A stretch of DNA of 64,000 nt from Pseudolactococcus chungangensis CAU 28 = DSM 22330 (GCF_002441885.1 NZ_JXJT01000002.1:1-64000); one strand, 5' to 3'; counted from the first letter of the stretch, positions 1-9,642 are shown. The notes: generated by a model not told the origin, from the letters alone. A program made the numbers and translations.

Positions 1-600
1 ATTATGGTGCAGTTTGACACCACAGCAACAACTTGGGATAGTCCATACTTCCATAATGATTCGACCTCAACTGGTTATGGTGAAAGTCATCTCAAAGCCG
101 TAATTGACAGCTACTATGACACGGCTATCGCACCAGCTTACAGCAATTACGTTCTACCCGTTGATTTAGATTTACCGAATTGGTCACGTTATCAGAATGC
201 TGGCCTTGCCCCAAATAGCGGTACCTCACTAGCTTACAATGACTGGTACTGGCAAGATTGGCAGTCTTACTATACAGATAACCGTTTTGCGACATCACTC
301 GCATCTCTAACAAATGATAATGATGTTGCCAATGATGTGAATGTTTTAAAACAACAAGCCTTTGCTTTAAGCTATGGCGATATCCAAAGTCTGGATAAAA
401 GCACGTTTAGCGCTACAGGGTATTACAGTACTTTGTTAGACTTTACAGCTATTGATGCCAACTACTTTTCCTTTTGGCTTCGGTCGGCCGGCTACCTCTC
501 TTATAATGCGGGCGCGGTCTATTATGGCTACTTCTACTACTATGATGCTGTGGACTACAGCCTGCCGGTTCGTCCCGCTTTAGCCATCCAATTAAGTTAA
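1..600 (+). CDS. C-terminal part of a DUF6273-like protein (truncated by the window edge)
   Basis: The reading frame is open from the first base, so the true start lies outside the window; at least 199 codons are visible. The protein is unusually rich in Tyr, Asp, Ser and Trp. It ends in a FWLRSAG segment followed about 30 residues later by [12 protein letters not shown]. That WLRS...VRPAL pattern is typical, from memory, of the DUF6273 domain found in secreted or surface proteins of Firmicutes. No membrane segment or anchor is visible in this part. Its function is unknown. A strong terminator follows, so it ends its own transcription unit. Confidence 0.6.
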   Translation: MMVQFDTTATTWDSPYFHNDSTSTGYGESHLKAVIDSYYDTAIAPAYSNYVLPVDLDLPNWSRYQNAGLAPNSGTSLAYNDWYWQDWQSYYTDNRFATSLASLTNDNDVANDVNVLKQQAFALSYGDIQSLDKSTFSATGYYSTLLDFTAIDANYFSFWLRSAGYLSYNAGAVYYGYFYYYDAVDYSLPVRPALAIQLS

Positions 601-637
601 CAATTTAGCAATAGAGAGATTAAAACCCAATTTAAAA

Positions 638-670
638 ACAAGTCACACAAATGATGTGACTTGTTTTTTT
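638..670 (+). terminator. Rho-independent terminator
   Basis: A perfect 10-bp stem (638-647 with 655-664) has a 7-nt loop and is followed by a T run to 670. It closes the DUF6273-like gene and lies upstream of the mutL promoter. Confidence 0.9.
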
Positions 671-716
671 GCAAGCGATCTTTATCGCAACGATTTAGAA
701 CAGTTTCGAGACAATT

Positions 717-745
717 TTGGTACTGACAGCTTTTTTTGTTATAAT
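717..745 (+). promoter_or_regulatory. mutL promoter, predicts a leaderless mRNA
   Basis: A -35 TTGGTA (717-722) lies 17 bp from an extended -10 TGT-TATAAT (737-745). The expected start site is about 752, which is the A of the mutL ATG. No ribosome-binding site fits between the -10 and the ATG. Confidence 0.7.
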
Positions 746-751
746 AGAACC

Positions 752-2668
752 ATGACAAAACAGGAAAAACATCAAAAAATCATCGAATTAGATGAACATT
801 TAGCCAATAAAATCGCTGCGGGTGAAGTGATTGAGCGACCGGCTAGTGTGGTGAAAGAGTTACTCGAAAATGCCATTGATGCCAAGTCAACACAAATCAC
901 GGTCAAGATTGAGGAATCTGGCCTGAAGTCGATTGAAATCATCGATAATGGTGAAGGGATTGCTCACGATGAAGTGGCGGTCGCCCTCAAGCGCCATGCG
1001 ACGAGTAAAATCAAAGATGTCGATGACCTCTTTCGCATTCGGACGCTTGGCTTTCGGGGGGAGGCATTGCCTTCTATCGCTAGTGTCAGTGAGCTAACGA
1101 TTAATACATCAGTCGCTGATAATGGGGATGAGAGTGGGACCTTGCTTGTCGCTAAAGGTGGCGAGATCATCCAAAACAGTCCAGCACCCAAACGCATCGG
1201 AACACGGATAAAAGTTGAAAATCTCTTCTATAATACACCCGCCCGCCTCAAGTACATCAAGAGTTTACAAGCGGAGCTTGGGCATATCACGGACATCATC
1301 AACCGCCTGAGTCTTGCGCATCCTGAAGTGGCCTTTACATTGATTAATGACGGTCGTGAGATGATGAAAACAGCTGGAACAGGCGACTTGAAGCAAGCGC
1401 TGGCTGGTGTTTACGGCATTTCGACTGCCAAAAAAATGATCGCGATTTCGGCGCAAGATCTGGACTTCGATGTAACGGGCTATGTCAGCCTACCTGAATT
1501 GACCCGCGCCAATCGAAATTATATCACCGTTTTGCTTAATGGTCGCTATATCAAAAACTTTCTAATTAATCGTGCGATTGTCGATGGCTACGGCTCGAAA
1601 CTCATGGTCGGGCGCTTTCCGATTGCGGTCATTGACATTAAAATCGACCCGTTTTTAGCCGATGTCAATGTGCATCCGACCAAGCAAGAAGTTAGAATCT
1701 CCAAAGAGCGGGAGCTGATGGTCTTGATTTCTCAAGCCATTCGTCAGGCTTTGCAGCCACAAACCTTGATTCCAGATGCACTGGAGAATTTAACTCAGCA
1801 GACCAAGCCAGTCTATCCAACCTCAAAATCAGAGCAGACACAGTTGCCTTTGCAAAACAAATCCTTATATTATGATACGGAACGTCAAGATTTTTATGTA
1901 AAAGAAAAGGCGACGTTTGAAAAAGTGCCAGAAACACTGTCAGAGCTATCTGAAGCCGAAAAATTAGTACCAGATACAACTGAACAACCCGAAGAAGTTA
2001 AGATAAGGGAAACGGTCACGCTGACAGTTGCCGATGAACAGGCAGCTAATAAGACTTTTCCTGAACTTGAATTTCTTGCTCAAATGCACGGTACTTATCT
2101 ATTATGTCAGTCACCAGAAGGCCTATACATCGTCGACCAGCACGCCGCGCAAGAACGGGTGAAATACGAATACTACCGAGATAAAATCGGTCAAGTCAAC
2201 TATGATCAACAGCAACTTTTAGCGCCGATTTTTATCAATTTGCCACAAAATGACCTATTGACTGTTCTTGAAAAAAAAGACTTGCTCGCTGAAGCCGGTG
2301 TCTTTTTAGATGCCTACGGTGATAATCAGCTGATTTTACGAGAGCATCCGATTTGGATGCAAGATGATGAGATTGAATCTGCCACTTATGAATTGATTGA
2401 TTTGTTATTGGATGGTCGCGAAGTTTCGGTTAAAAAATACCGAGAAGACTTGGCGATTATGATTGCTTGTAAAAGCTCTATTAAAGCCAATATGTTTATT
2501 GATGCCGCTAGTGCGCGTGATTTATTGCAGCAATTGGCACATTGTGAGAATCCCTATAACTGTCCCCACGGTAGACCAGCCCTCGTCGCCTTTTCAAATA
2601 CCGACCTAGAAAAAATGTTTAGACGTATTCAGCAAGGTCACAAAGGTGGCTGGCACACACAATTTTAA
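752..2668 (+). CDS. mutL: DNA mismatch repair protein MutL
   Basis: MutL couples mismatch recognition by MutS to strand incision. The N-terminal GHKL ATPase shows ENAIDA, DNGEGI, GFRGEAL and YNTPAR. The C-terminal part carries the endonuclease motif [12 protein letters not shown], an ACKSSIKA motif and CPHGRP, so it belongs to the nicking MutL class of organisms without MutH. A linker of about 110 variable residues separates the halves. The frame stays open upstream to 656, but that stretch is the preceding terminator and promoter. The only ATG before the conserved domain is at 752, giving 638 aa, a normal length. The start has no Shine-Dalgarno and lies on the predicted +1. It heads a repair cluster with ruvA and ruvB. 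Confidence 0.96.
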   Translation: MTKQEKHQKIIELDEHLANKIAAGEVIERPASVVKELLENAIDAKSTQITVKIEESGLKSIEIIDNGEGIAHDEVAVALKRHATSKIKDVDDLFRIRTLGFRGEALPSIASVSELTINTSVADNGDESGTLLVAKGGEIIQNSPAPKRIGTRIKVENLFYNTPARLKYIKSLQAELGHITDIINRLSLAHPEVAFTLINDGREMMKTAGTGDLKQALAGVYGISTAKKMIAISAQDLDFDVTGYVSLPELTRANRNYITVLLNGRYIKNFLINRAIVDGYGSKLMVGRFPIAVIDIKIDPFLADVNVHPTKQEVRISKERELMVLISQAIRQALQPQTLIPDALENLTQQTKPVYPTSKSEQTQLPLQNKSLYYDTERQDFYVKEKATFEKVPETLSELSEAEKLVPDTTEQPEEVKIRETVTLTVADEQAANKTFPELEFLAQMHGTYLLCQSPEGLYIVDQHAAQERVKYEYYRDKIGQVNYDQQQLLAPIFINLPQNDLLTVLEKKDLLAEAGVFLDAYGDNQLILREHPIWMQDDEIESATYELIDLLLDGREVSVKKYREDLAIMIACKSSIKANMFIDAASARDLLQQLAHCENPYNCPHGRPALVAFSNTDLEKMFRRIQQGHKGGWHTQF

Positions 2669-2689
2669 AAGCGAATGAAGGAAAGGAAA

Positions 2690-2905
2690 ATGATGAAAGA
2701 ACAGCTAGAAAATTTGGTCAAACAAGGGCAAAATTTTACACTTCACGGTGATGTTATCGCTAAATTAACAACAATTAAACCGAATGAGGTTCTCGAAATT
2801 GGCGAAGACTTTATCAAAATTGGCATTTCGTACAGAAAAGGTGAACTTCGGAGCTATCAGATTATCCCATTCACGGCTATTTCAGGAATTACGGTGGTTA
2901 TCTAA
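2690..2905 (+). CDS. Small conserved-looking protein between mutL and ruvA
   Basis: This gene encodes 71 aa with no recognised family. The sequence looks like a short helix followed by alternating hydrophobic strands ([40 protein letters not shown]), which would suit a small beta-barrel of Sm or PRC type; this is a guess. An AAGGA at 2678 is 7 nt from the ATG at 2690, and a second ATG follows directly at 2693. An earlier in-frame ATG at 2675 would overlap the ribosome-binding site and is rejected. Its stop codon shares one base with the ruvA ATG (TAATG), so the two are translationally coupled. Confidence 0.75.
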   Translation: MMKEQLENLVKQGQNFTLHGDVIAKLTTIKPNEVLEIGEDFIKIGISYRKGELRSYQIIPFTAISGITVVI

Positions 2906-3486
2906 TGTACGACTATCTCAAAGGCATCCTCGTCAAAGTTACACCGACCTACATCGTGCTTGACGTCTCAGGCGTTGGCTACCTACTACACGTCGCTAAT
3001 CCTTATAGCTTTTCAAATGTCGTGAATGCTGACATCAAAGTCTACGTTCATCAAGTCATTCGTGACGACGCGCATACCCTTTACGGTTTTATCGACGAAA
3101 CCGAAAAGCGCCTCTTTTTGCAGCTGATTTCCGTGTCAGGTATCGGTCCCAAATCAGCACTTGCCATCATCGCAGCCGATGACAATCTTGGGTTAGTCAC
3201 CGCCATAGATAGTGGCGACATCAAATACCTGACCAAATTTCCAGGCGTTGGCAAAAAAACAGCCAGTCAAATGGTTCTAGACCTCGAGGGTAAGTTTGAA
3301 AATGTTACAGCTAATGTCGCAAGACCACAATTACCAGCAAGTACAGAGTTGGATGACGCTTTAGAAGCTTTGGTTGCCTTGGGTTATAAAGCAACGGAAC
3401 TCAAAAAAGTACAAAAAAAGCTCGAGGGTACACAAGATTCAACCGAAGGCTACATCAAAACAGCCCTCAAATTAATGATGAAATGA
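2905..3486 (+). CDS. ruvA: Holliday junction branch migration protein RuvA
   Basis: RuvA binds four-way junctions and loads the RuvB motor. The 193-aa protein has an N-terminal OB-fold beginning [12 protein letters not shown]. Two helix-hairpin-helix motifs follow ([12 protein letters not shown] near residue 78 and [11 protein letters not shown] near 113), and a C-terminal helical domain contacts RuvB. Length is normal for the family. It is coupled to the preceding small gene by a TAATG overlap and ends in a terminator. ruvB therefore has its own promoter 85 bp downstream. Confidence 0.96.
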   Translation: MYDYLKGILVKVTPTYIVLDVSGVGYLLHVANPYSFSNVVNADIKVYVHQVIRDDAHTLYGFIDETEKRLFLQLISVSGIGPKSALAIIAADDNLGLVTAIDSGDIKYLTKFPGVGKKTASQMVLDLEGKFENVTANVARPQLPASTELDDALEALVALGYKATELKKVQKKLEGTQDSTEGYIKTALKLMMK

Positions 3487-3508
3487 CTAATCGCAAGATT
3501 AGTTTTTT
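3486..3508 (+). terminator. Terminator after ruvA
   Basis: A 7-bp stem (3486-3492 with 3497-3503), a GCAA loop and a T run overlap the last base of the ruvA stop codon. Confidence 0.85.
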
Positions 3509-3577
3509 GCATTCAGCTAAACGAGCATCAATACGAAATAATATGACGTCAAAAACAACCGGAAACGTCTATTTTTT

Positions 3578-3586
3578 TGATACAAT
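3578..3586 (+). promoter_or_regulatory. Extended -10 of ruvB, predicts a leaderless mRNA
   Basis: TGA-TACAAT (3578-3586) ends 6 nt before the ruvB ATG at 3593, which falls on the expected +1. No convincing -35 is seen at 16-18 bp. No Shine-Dalgarno is present. Confidence 0.6.
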
Positions 3587-3592
3587 AAAGAT

Positions 3593-4609
3593 ATGGAAAA
3601 CGATAAATTAACATCAGGGGAGTTACAGGACTATGACATTGAAGAAAACCTAGTCGAACGCACCCTGAGACCTCAATACCTCAACCAATACATCGGTCAG
3701 AATAAAATCAAAGAACAGCTGGATATTTTTATCAAAGCAGCCAAAATGCGTGAAGAATCATTAGACCATGTTTTACTCTTTGGCCCCCCAGGCTTAGGTA
3801 AAACGACCATGGCATTTGTGATTGCTAATGAGCTCGGCGTCAACATTAAACAGACCTCTGGACCTGCCATCGAAAAAGCGGGCGACCTAGTCGCAATTTT
3901 GAATGAGCTAGAGGCTGGAGACGTCCTCTTTATTGACGAAATTCACCGTCTGCCTATGTCTGTCGAGGAAGTGCTTTACAGTGCCATGGAAGATTTCTAC
4001 ATCGACATCATGATTGGTGGTTCGGATGCCAGTCGTAGCGTTCATTTGGAGCTGCCACCTTTTACCTTGATTGGTGCAACGACACGTGCTGGTATGCTCT
4101 CAAATCCCTTGCGCGCGCGTTTCGGAATCAACGCCCACATGGCATATTACGACCTAGAGGATCTGACTGAGATTATCGAGCGTACCGCTGATATCTTTGA
4201 GGCTGATATCACAGGTGATGGTGCTTATGAAATGGCGCGTCGGAGCCGTGGGACACCACGTATCGCCAACCGCCTGCTCAAGCGTGTTCGAGATTATGCG
4301 CAAATTAAAGGAACAGGTCTGATTGATGATGACATCACTCGCCAAGCTCTAACCATGCTAGATGTGGATGCCTCAGGTCTTGATTATGTTGACCAAAAAA
4401 TTCTGAAAACGATGATTGAGATGTACAACGGTGGGCCGGTCGGCCTAGGCACGCTTGCGGTTAATATATCGGAAGAACGCGAAACTCTGGAAGATATGTA
4501 CGAACCATATCTGATCCAATCTGGCTTTTTAGTTCGGACGCGTCAGGGCCGCTGCGCAACTGCCAAAGCCTACGAACATTTTGGTTACAGTTACGACAAG
4601 GGAGAGTAA
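3593..4609 (+). CDS. ruvB: Holliday junction branch migration ATPase RuvB
   Basis: RuvB is the hexameric AAA+ motor that pumps DNA through RuvA-bound junctions. In its 338 aa can be seen the Walker [10 protein letters not shown], Walker [10 protein letters not shown], sensor 1 IGATTRAG, arginine finger LRARFG, and the C-terminal winged-helix domain ending near [16 protein letters not shown]. The ATG at 3593 is the only reasonable start. It sits on the predicted transcription start with no ribosome-binding site, like mutL. The following rhodanese gene is decayed. Confidence 0.97.
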   Translation: MENDKLTSGELQDYDIEENLVERTLRPQYLNQYIGQNKIKEQLDIFIKAAKMREESLDHVLLFGPPGLGKTTMAFVIANELGVNIKQTSGPAIEKAGDLVAILNELEAGDVLFIDEIHRLPMSVEEVLYSAMEDFYIDIMIGGSDASRSVHLELPPFTLIGATTRAGMLSNPLRARFGINAHMAYYDLEDLTEIIERTADIFEADITGDGAYEMARRSRGTPRIANRLLKRVRDYAQIKGTGLIDDDITRQALTMLDVDASGLDYVDQKILKTMIEMYNGGPVGLGTLAVNISEERETLEDMYEPYLIQSGFLVRTRQGRCATAKAYEHFGYSYDKGE

Positions 4610-4610
4610 G

Positions 4611-4950
4611 CCTGACCTTTAATCTGATACCATTAGAAGAATTTGAAAAACTTGATATTCCTAGCTTCAACATACTAGATGTTCGCCCACGTGAGTAATT
4701 TGAGAGTTTTCATATTCAGACAGCTGTCAACATGCCAATTGGTGATGTAGAGGATGGATGTTTGAGATAAATCTTATGATGTTATTTGTCGGACGACCAA
4801 TAAAGCTTATCGTGCCAGTCATTTTTTGAAAATGCCGGCTTTTATAGTCAAATGGTCGCACCCAGTATGATTGATTATCAGGGTGAAATTATTCGAAATA
4901 ATGATGATGATTGGGCTAGGAAAGTGCCAGCAAAAAAGGTTGATATGTGA
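4611..4950 (+). pseudogene. Broken rhodanese-like sulfurtransferase
   Basis: Translation directly after ruvB gives a rhodanese fold: an EFEKLDIPSFNILDVRP segment, then a TAA stop in place of the next residue, then HIQTAVNMPIGD. After further stops and a shift of frame near 4765 it continues with the catalytic loop YDVICRTTNKAYRASHFL, where the Cys is the expected persulfide site, and ends at 4950. At least one nonsense mutation and one frameshift are present, and no start codon with a ribosome-binding site is visible. The gene is dead unless the sequence is wrong at several places. Confidence 0.8.
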
Positions 4951-5003
4951 TGTGATTTTACCTTACATTAACCGTTGACTTTTCTGACAAGTCTTTATAT
5001 AAT
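4951..5003 (+). promoter_or_regulatory. GlnR operator and glnRA promoter
   Basis: A perfect GlnR/TnrA box of the form TGTNA-N7-TNACA lies at 4951-4967. A consensus-like promoter follows, with TTGACT (4975-4980), a 17-bp spacer and TATAAT (4998-5003). The operator sits just upstream of the -35, the arrangement expected for autorepression of glnRA by GlnR with feedback-inhibited glutamine synthetase. Confidence 0.9.
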
Positions 5004-5028
5004 GAGAAGATAAAGGAGGTATCTATTA

Positions 5029-5391
5029 GTGAAAGAACGTGAGCTACGACGGTCAATGGCTGTTTTTCCAATTGGCACCGTGATGCAGTTGACAGATCTG
5101 ACAGCGCGTCAAATTCGTTATTACGAGGATCAAGGTTTGATTTTCCCAGCGAGAAATGAAGGGAACCGCCGCATGTATTCGCTTAACGATATGGATGTCC
5201 TGCTTGAAATCAAGGACTACCTCAACGATGGCTTAAACATAGCAGGTATTAAACGTGTTTATGAACAGAGCAAGGAAGATTTGGCTAAAGTCAAAAGTCA
5301 GTCCATTTCTGACGCTGAAGTACGTAGAATCTTAGAACAAGAAATTATGCAACAATCGAGATTTAACAAACCCAATACAAATTTAAGATAA
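5029..5391 (+). CDS. glnR: MerR-family nitrogen regulator GlnR
   Basis: GlnR represses nitrogen-assimilation genes when glutamine is plentiful. The 120-aa protein has the MerR winged-helix signature (GTVMQLTDLTARQIRYYEDQGLI) followed by the R...YSLNDMDVLLEIKDYL segment. It ends in a short polar tail (NKPNTNLR) in the place where the autoinhibitory tail of GlnR is found. The start is GTG at 5029, 8 nt after a strong AAAGGAGGT. It is first in the glnR-glnA operon, and its probable operator is directly upstream. Confidence 0.95.
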   Translation: MKERELRRSMAVFPIGTVMQLTDLTARQIRYYEDQGLIFPARNEGNRRMYSLNDMDVLLEIKDYLNDGLNIAGIKRVYEQSKEDLAKVKSQSISDAEVRRILEQEIMQQSRFNKPNTNLR

Positions 5392-5418
5392 TAACCTATA
5401 AGGCAACTGAGTGTAATA

Positions 5419-5451
5419 AAGAAAAGGTGGCGTGTTTAGCACGCTTTTCTT
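5419..5451 (+). other. Hairpin between glnR and glnA
   Basis: A GCGTG/CACGC stem with a 5-nt loop is extended by AAGAAAA and TTTTCTT flanks around an asymmetric bulge. There is no clean T tail. It could attenuate or process the glnRA transcript; no more can be said. Confidence 0.4.
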
Positions 5452-5499
5452 ACAGATCAAAAAAGATTCAAATAGCTTTTTGGGGTAAAGGAGAACAAT

Positions 5500-6840
5500 A
5501 TGACGATCACACCTGCAGACATTCTTAGGGAAGTCAAAGAGAAAAATGTCACATTTTTGCGCCTGATGTTTACAGACATCTTAGGGACACTAAAAAATGT
5601 CGAAGTACCCGCAACAGAAGAACAACTAGAGAAGATTTTGAATAACAAAATGATGTTCGACGGTTCTTCCATTGAAGGATTCGTTCGGATTAACGAATCA
5701 GACATGTATCTCTATCCCGACCTCGATACTTGGATTATCTTTCCTTGGGGCGATGAAAACGGTAAAGTCGCAGGTTTGATTTGTGATGTCTACAATCCAG
5801 ACGGCACACCATTTGCAGGAGACCCTCGTGGTAACCTCAAACGTGCCTTGACCCACATGGAAGCGACTGGTTTCAAGTCATTCAACCTTGGTCCTGAGCC
5901 TGAGTTTTTCTTGTTCAAACTAGATGAAAAAGGGAACCCAACTCTTGAAGTGAATGATCAAGGCGGCTATTTCGACCTAGCGCCGATTGATTCAGCGGAT
6001 AATACGCGTCGTGAAATTGTCAATGTCTTGACTGATCTTGGTTTTGAAGTCGAAGCCAGTCACCATGAAGTTGCCGTCGGTCAGCACGAAATCGACTTCA
6101 AATACACCAATGTCTTAGAGGCTTGTGATAACATCCAAATCTTTAAACTGGTCGTTAAAACCATTGCCCGTGAGCACGGTCTCTATGCGACCTTCATGGC
6201 TAAACCAAAATTTGGCATCAATGGTAGTGGCATGCATTGTAACATGTCCCTTTTTAACCAAGAAGGTAACAATGCCTTTTACGATCCAAAAGGCGATTTG
6301 GAGTTATCAGAGACTGCCTACCATTTCTTGGGGGGGATCTTAGACCATGCCTATAATTTTACTGCCATTACCAACCCGACGGTAAATTCTTACAAACGAC
6401 TTGTTCCAGGCTATGAAGCGCCTGTTTATATCGCGTGGGCAGGCCGCAATAGATCGCCTCTCGTCCGCATTCCTGCTTCACGTGGGAAAGGAACTCGCCT
6501 TGAGCTTCGAGCAGTTGATCCGACTGCGAACCCTTACTTGGCATTAGCTGTTTTACTGGAATGTGGTCTAGACGGGATTGAGCGTAAACTTGACGCCCCA
6601 GCCCCAGTCGAAAATAATATCTATATGATGTCAGGTGATGAGCGCAAAGCAGTCGGCATCACAGACCTACCGTCAACCTTGCACAACGCGGTGAAAGCCT
6701 TGCGTGAAGATGAGGTGGTAAAAGCTGCCTTAGGTGAACATATCTATACCAACTTTGTAGCAACTAAAAAAGTAGAATGGGCATCTTACGCCCAATTTGT
6801 ATCACAATGGGAAATTGATAATTATCTCTACCTTTACTAA
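5500..6840 (+). CDS. glnA: Glutamine synthetase, type I
   Basis: GlnA makes glutamine from glutamate, ammonia and ATP. The 446-aa length fits the GS-I alpha subgroup of Firmicutes. Signatures seen are FDGSSIEGF near residue 53, GPEPEFFLF, the metal-site [14 protein letters not shown] and [19 protein letters not shown]. The adenylylation motif of Gram-negative enzymes is absent, as expected; control is by feedback and GlnR. A ribosome-binding site AAAGGAG precedes the ATG at 5500. It is co-transcribed with glnR and ends at a strong terminator. Confidence 0.97.
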   Translation: MTITPADILREVKEKNVTFLRLMFTDILGTLKNVEVPATEEQLEKILNNKMMFDGSSIEGFVRINESDMYLYPDLDTWIIFPWGDENGKVAGLICDVYNPDGTPFAGDPRGNLKRALTHMEATGFKSFNLGPEPEFFLFKLDEKGNPTLEVNDQGGYFDLAPIDSADNTRREIVNVLTDLGFEVEASHHEVAVGQHEIDFKYTNVLEACDNIQIFKLVVKTIAREHGLYATFMAKPKFGINGSGMHCNMSLFNQEGNNAFYDPKGDLELSETAYHFLGGILDHAYNFTAITNPTVNSYKRLVPGYEAPVYIAWAGRNRSPLVRIPASRGKGTRLELRAVDPTANPYLALAVLLECGLDGIERKLDAPAPVENNIYMMSGDERKAVGITDLPSTLHNAVKALREDEVVKAALGEHIYTNFVATKKVEWASYAQFVSQWEIDNYLYLY

Positions 6841-6853
6841 ACTATCTAATTTG

Positions 6854-6881
6854 ACACTAGCTTTTAGACTAGTGTTTTTTT
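6854..6881 (+). terminator. Terminator of glnRA
   Basis: A 7-bp stem (6854-6860 with 6869-6875), an 8-nt loop and a T run. Confidence 0.9.
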
Positions 6882-6926
6882 CCGAACATTTGAGTAAAAA
6901 GAAAATTCTAAAAATTACAACTATTG

Positions 6927-6977
6927 TTGCATTCAATCAAGAAATAATGTATAATGATGGTGTTAGAAATTATAACA
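6927..6977 (+). promoter_or_regulatory. Promoter and GlnR operator of the type III glutamine synthetase gene
   Basis: TTGCAT (6927-6932) lies 17 bp from TATAAT (6950-6955). A perfect, nearly palindromic GlnR box TGTTA-N7-TAACA occupies 6961-6977, over the expected start site. This is a repression position and puts the second glutamine synthetase in the same regulon as glnRA. Confidence 0.88.
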
Positions 6978-7002
6978 TATAAAATGTCAGGAGAACTTAA
7001 CG

Positions 7003-9111
7003 ATGGAGAAAGTCAATATTCCGGAAATCTTTGCTGAAGATGTTTTCACGGATGCGGTGATGCAGCAACGTTTGCCAAAGAGCATTTACAAACAATTTAA
7101 AAAATCAATTGAAGAAGGAAAAGATCTTGATCTTGCGACAGCAGATGTCATTGCAAACGAGATCAGAGAATGGGCGATTGGCAAAGGTGCAACTCACTTT
7201 GCACATTTATTCCAGCCATTGACAGGCGTAACAGCTGAAAAACAAGATTCGTTTATCACAGCACCTAAAGCAGATGGGAGTGTTTTAACTGCCTTTTCTG
7301 GAAAAGAATTGATTAAAGGTGAGCCAGATGGTTCATCATTCCCTTCAGGTGGTTTGCGTGCGACATTTGAAGCGCGTGGCTATACTGTTTGGGATACGAC
7401 TTCTCCGGTTTTTGTTCGTCATGACGCGGCGGGAACCACACTTTTGATTCCAACGGCATTTTATTCTTATAACGGGGAAGCATTGGACCAAAAAGCACCA
7501 TTGCTCCGCTCTATGCAAGTTATTTCTGATTCATCTATTAAATTACTTCGCCTTTTTGGCAATACGACTGCTACTCGTGTGGCACCTTCTGTTGGTGCTG
7601 AGCAAGAGTATTTCTTAGTCGACGAAGCGATTTTCTTAAAACGTAAAGATTTGATTTACGCTGGTCGTACTTTGTTTGGTGCTGCTGCGCCTAAAGGCCA
7701 AGAATTGGATGATCATTATTTTGGGACAATTCGCCAACGTGTCGCTGGCTTTATGAAAGATGTCAATGAAGAACTTTGGAAAGCTGGCGTGACGTCAAAA
7801 ACACAGCATAACGAAGTGGCACCAGCTCAACATGAAATTGCACCAATCTATGCCAATGCCAATGTTGCCGTTGACCAAAACCAAGTGGTGATGCAGACCT
7901 TGAAACGCATTGCGTGTCGTCATGATATGAAGTGTCTCTTGCACGAAAAACCATTTGCGGGTGTCAATGGATCTGGTAAGCATAATAACTGGTCACTCGT
8001 GACGGATAAAGGCGAAAACTTGCTTGAACCAGGTTCTACACCACATGAAAACAAGCAGTTCTTGCTAGTTCTTGCGTGTATCATTAAAGCAGTGGATAAA
8101 TACGCTGGCTTGCTCCGTGAATCAGCTGCCGATCCAGGTAATGACCATCGTTTAGGTGCCAATGAAGCGCCACCAGCTATCATCTCAATTTTCCTCGGTT
8201 CACAATTAGAAGATATCATAGATCAATACGTTGCTAGTGGTTCTGCTTCTACTTCTATTGAGGGTGGTGTCTTGGCAACTGGTTCTTCTGCACTTCGTGA
8301 TATTTCAAAAGATGCGACTGACCGTAACCGGACTTCACCATTTGCCTTCACAGGTAACAAATTTGAGTTCCGAATGGTTGGTTCACGTGATTCAATTGCG
8401 TCACCAAATATTGTCTTGAATACGATTGTTGCTGAAGCTTTTGATGATGCATCAGAACGTTTGTCAAACGCAGAAGACTTTGATGCAGCAGTTGATGCTT
8501 TGATTGCAGAATATGCCAAAGCACACAAACGCATTATCTTCAATGGAGATGGCTACTCTGATGAGTGGGTTGTAGAAGCTGAAAAACGTGGCTTGCCAAA
8601 TCTGAAAACAATGGTAGATGCAACCGAAGTCTTGGGAGATGCTGATGTTATCGCATTATTTAACAAGTATGGTGTCTTGTCACCAACAGAATTAAAAGCG
8701 CGTGAAGAAGTTAAATATGAAAATTATGGTAAAGTGATCAATATTGAAGCCCTTACGATGATTGACATGGCGACGAAACAAATCATTCCGGCTGTCATTA
8801 AGTATACAAAATCATTGGCGGACACTGTTCTTGCTGTTAAAGCAGCTGGCTGTGATGCAGCGGTTCAAGCGGGTATTTTGACAGAAGTCTCTGAGTTGTT
8901 GAAAGAAACTAAAGCTGCGCTTGCTGCGCTTGAGCAAGTCACAGCAGAGGCAGCACAACAAGAAGAAGGCAAAGTACAAGCTCGTTTTTACAATGAAGTT
9001 GTCTTTAAAGCCATGGATGCCCTTCGTGCGCCAGTTGATAAATTAGAAATGATTGTTGACAAAGAAGCATGGCCAATGCCATCATATGGCGATTTGTTAT
9101 TTGAGGTTTAA
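7003..9111 (+). CDS. glnN: Glutamine synthetase, type III
   Basis: This 702-aa protein belongs to the large GS-III family, dodecameric enzymes best known from Bacteroides and cyanobacteria. The family features seen are the N-terminal extension, KGEPDGSSFPSGGLRATFEARGYT near residue 106, the active-site HNEVAPAQHEIAP, FAGVNGSGKHNNWS, and FRMVGSRDS near residue 465. It has its own promoter with a GlnR box and a ribosome-binding site AGGAG before ATG 7003. It duplicates the reaction of glnA beside it with an unrelated quaternary structure. The gene symbol follows common use for GS-III. Confidence 0.93.
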   Translation: MEKVNIPEIFAEDVFTDAVMQQRLPKSIYKQFKKSIEEGKDLDLATADVIANEIREWAIGKGATHFAHLFQPLTGVTAEKQDSFITAPKADGSVLTAFSGKELIKGEPDGSSFPSGGLRATFEARGYTVWDTTSPVFVRHDAAGTTLLIPTAFYSYNGEALDQKAPLLRSMQVISDSSIKLLRLFGNTTATRVAPSVGAEQEYFLVDEAIFLKRKDLIYAGRTLFGAAAPKGQELDDHYFGTIRQRVAGFMKDVNEELWKAGVTSKTQHNEVAPAQHEIAPIYANANVAVDQNQVVMQTLKRIACRHDMKCLLHEKPFAGVNGSGKHNNWSLVTDKGENLLEPGSTPHENKQFLLVLACIIKAVDKYAGLLRESAADPGNDHRLGANEAPPAIISIFLGSQLEDIIDQYVASGSASTSIEGGVLATGSSALRDISKDATDRNRTSPFAFTGNKFEFRMVGSRDSIASPNIVLNTIVAEAFDDASERLSNAEDFDAAVDALIAEYAKAHKRIIFNGDGYSDEWVVEAEKRGLPNLKTMVDATEVLGDADVIALFNKYGVLSPTELKAREEVKYENYGKVINIEALTMIDMATKQIIPAVIKYTKSLADTVLAVKAAGCDAAVQAGILTEVSELLKETKAALAALEQVTAEAAQQEEGKVQARFYNEVVFKAMDALRAPVDKLEMIVDKEAWPMPSYGDLLFEV

Positions 9112-9131
9112 TCTAAGCAGATTATAAAATT

Positions 9132-9169
9132 AAAAGGATTTCAAAAGTTTGAACTTTTGAAATCCTTTT
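9132..9169 (+). terminator. Long-stem terminator after the GS-III gene
   Basis: An 18-bp perfect stem (9132-9149 with 9152-9169) has a 2-base loop and ends in TTTT. It is nearly symmetrical and could also stop transcription from the other side. Confidence 0.85.
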
Positions 9170-9200
9170 GGCTTGATAGAAGAAATGAATTGGAAATTGA

Positions 9201-9557
9201 TTACTGGCATTGTGGATGCGTGAGGTAGGAGTACTGCGTGACTTTTATATCACTTATTTTGGTGCTAAAAGCAATGCCCTTTATCATATCAAGAAAAAAG
9301 GGGGCAAGTCTTATTTTCTTAGTTTTGATGAAGAAGCGCGTTTAGAACTTATGGGGCATTCAGATATCGCAGAATAAAAAGTAAAAGATGACTTTGTTTA
9401 TGCCCAACTAGCCATGTCAGTTGGCATAAAAGAGCGAGTAGATGATTTAACAAATCGCCTATCTCAAGCGGGTTTTGAAGTCGTCGGGAAACCATGTACA
9501 ACTGGTGATGGCTATTATGAATCTGTAGGCGTTGACCTTGATGGTGATAAGGTGTAA
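9201..9557 (+). pseudogene. Broken VOC-family (glyoxalase-like) protein
   Basis: One frame reads ALWMREVGVLRDFYITYFGA, then SYFLSFDEEARLELMGHSD, an internal TAA, then AQLAMSVGIKERVDDLTNRL and finally TTGDGYYESVGVDLDGDK before the stop at 9557. This is the two-half betaalpha-beta layout of small VOC proteins (about 125 aa). It has an in-frame stop in the middle and no start codon or ribosome-binding site at the 5' end. It lies between two terminators and appears untranscribed. Confidence 0.8.
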
Positions 9558-9582
9558 ATTACTGCTTAAATACGAAAATAGA

Positions 9583-9633
9583 AAAAGACTGTCGACACCC
9601 CCAATAAGTCAGGGGATACGTTCACAGTCTTTT
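9583..9633 (-). terminator. Terminator of the fluoride antiporter operon
   Basis: A 10-bp stem (9583-9592 with 9624-9633) encloses a smaller CCCC/GGGG pairing. Read on the minus strand it ends in a T run. Confidence 0.75.
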
Positions 9634-9642
9634 GTTTATTTT

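Noticed and set aside
656-751. N-terminal extension of mutL by 32 codons
   Set aside because: It covers the upstream terminator and the mutL promoter; the conserved domain starts after ATG 752.
3540-3592. A -35 element for ruvB
   Set aside because: No hexamer near TTGACA lies 16-18 bp from TACAAT; only the extended -10 is supported.
5405-5455. Terminator between glnR and glnA
   Set aside because: The hairpin lacks a proper T tail and glnR and glnA form a known operon, so it is listed only as a hairpin.
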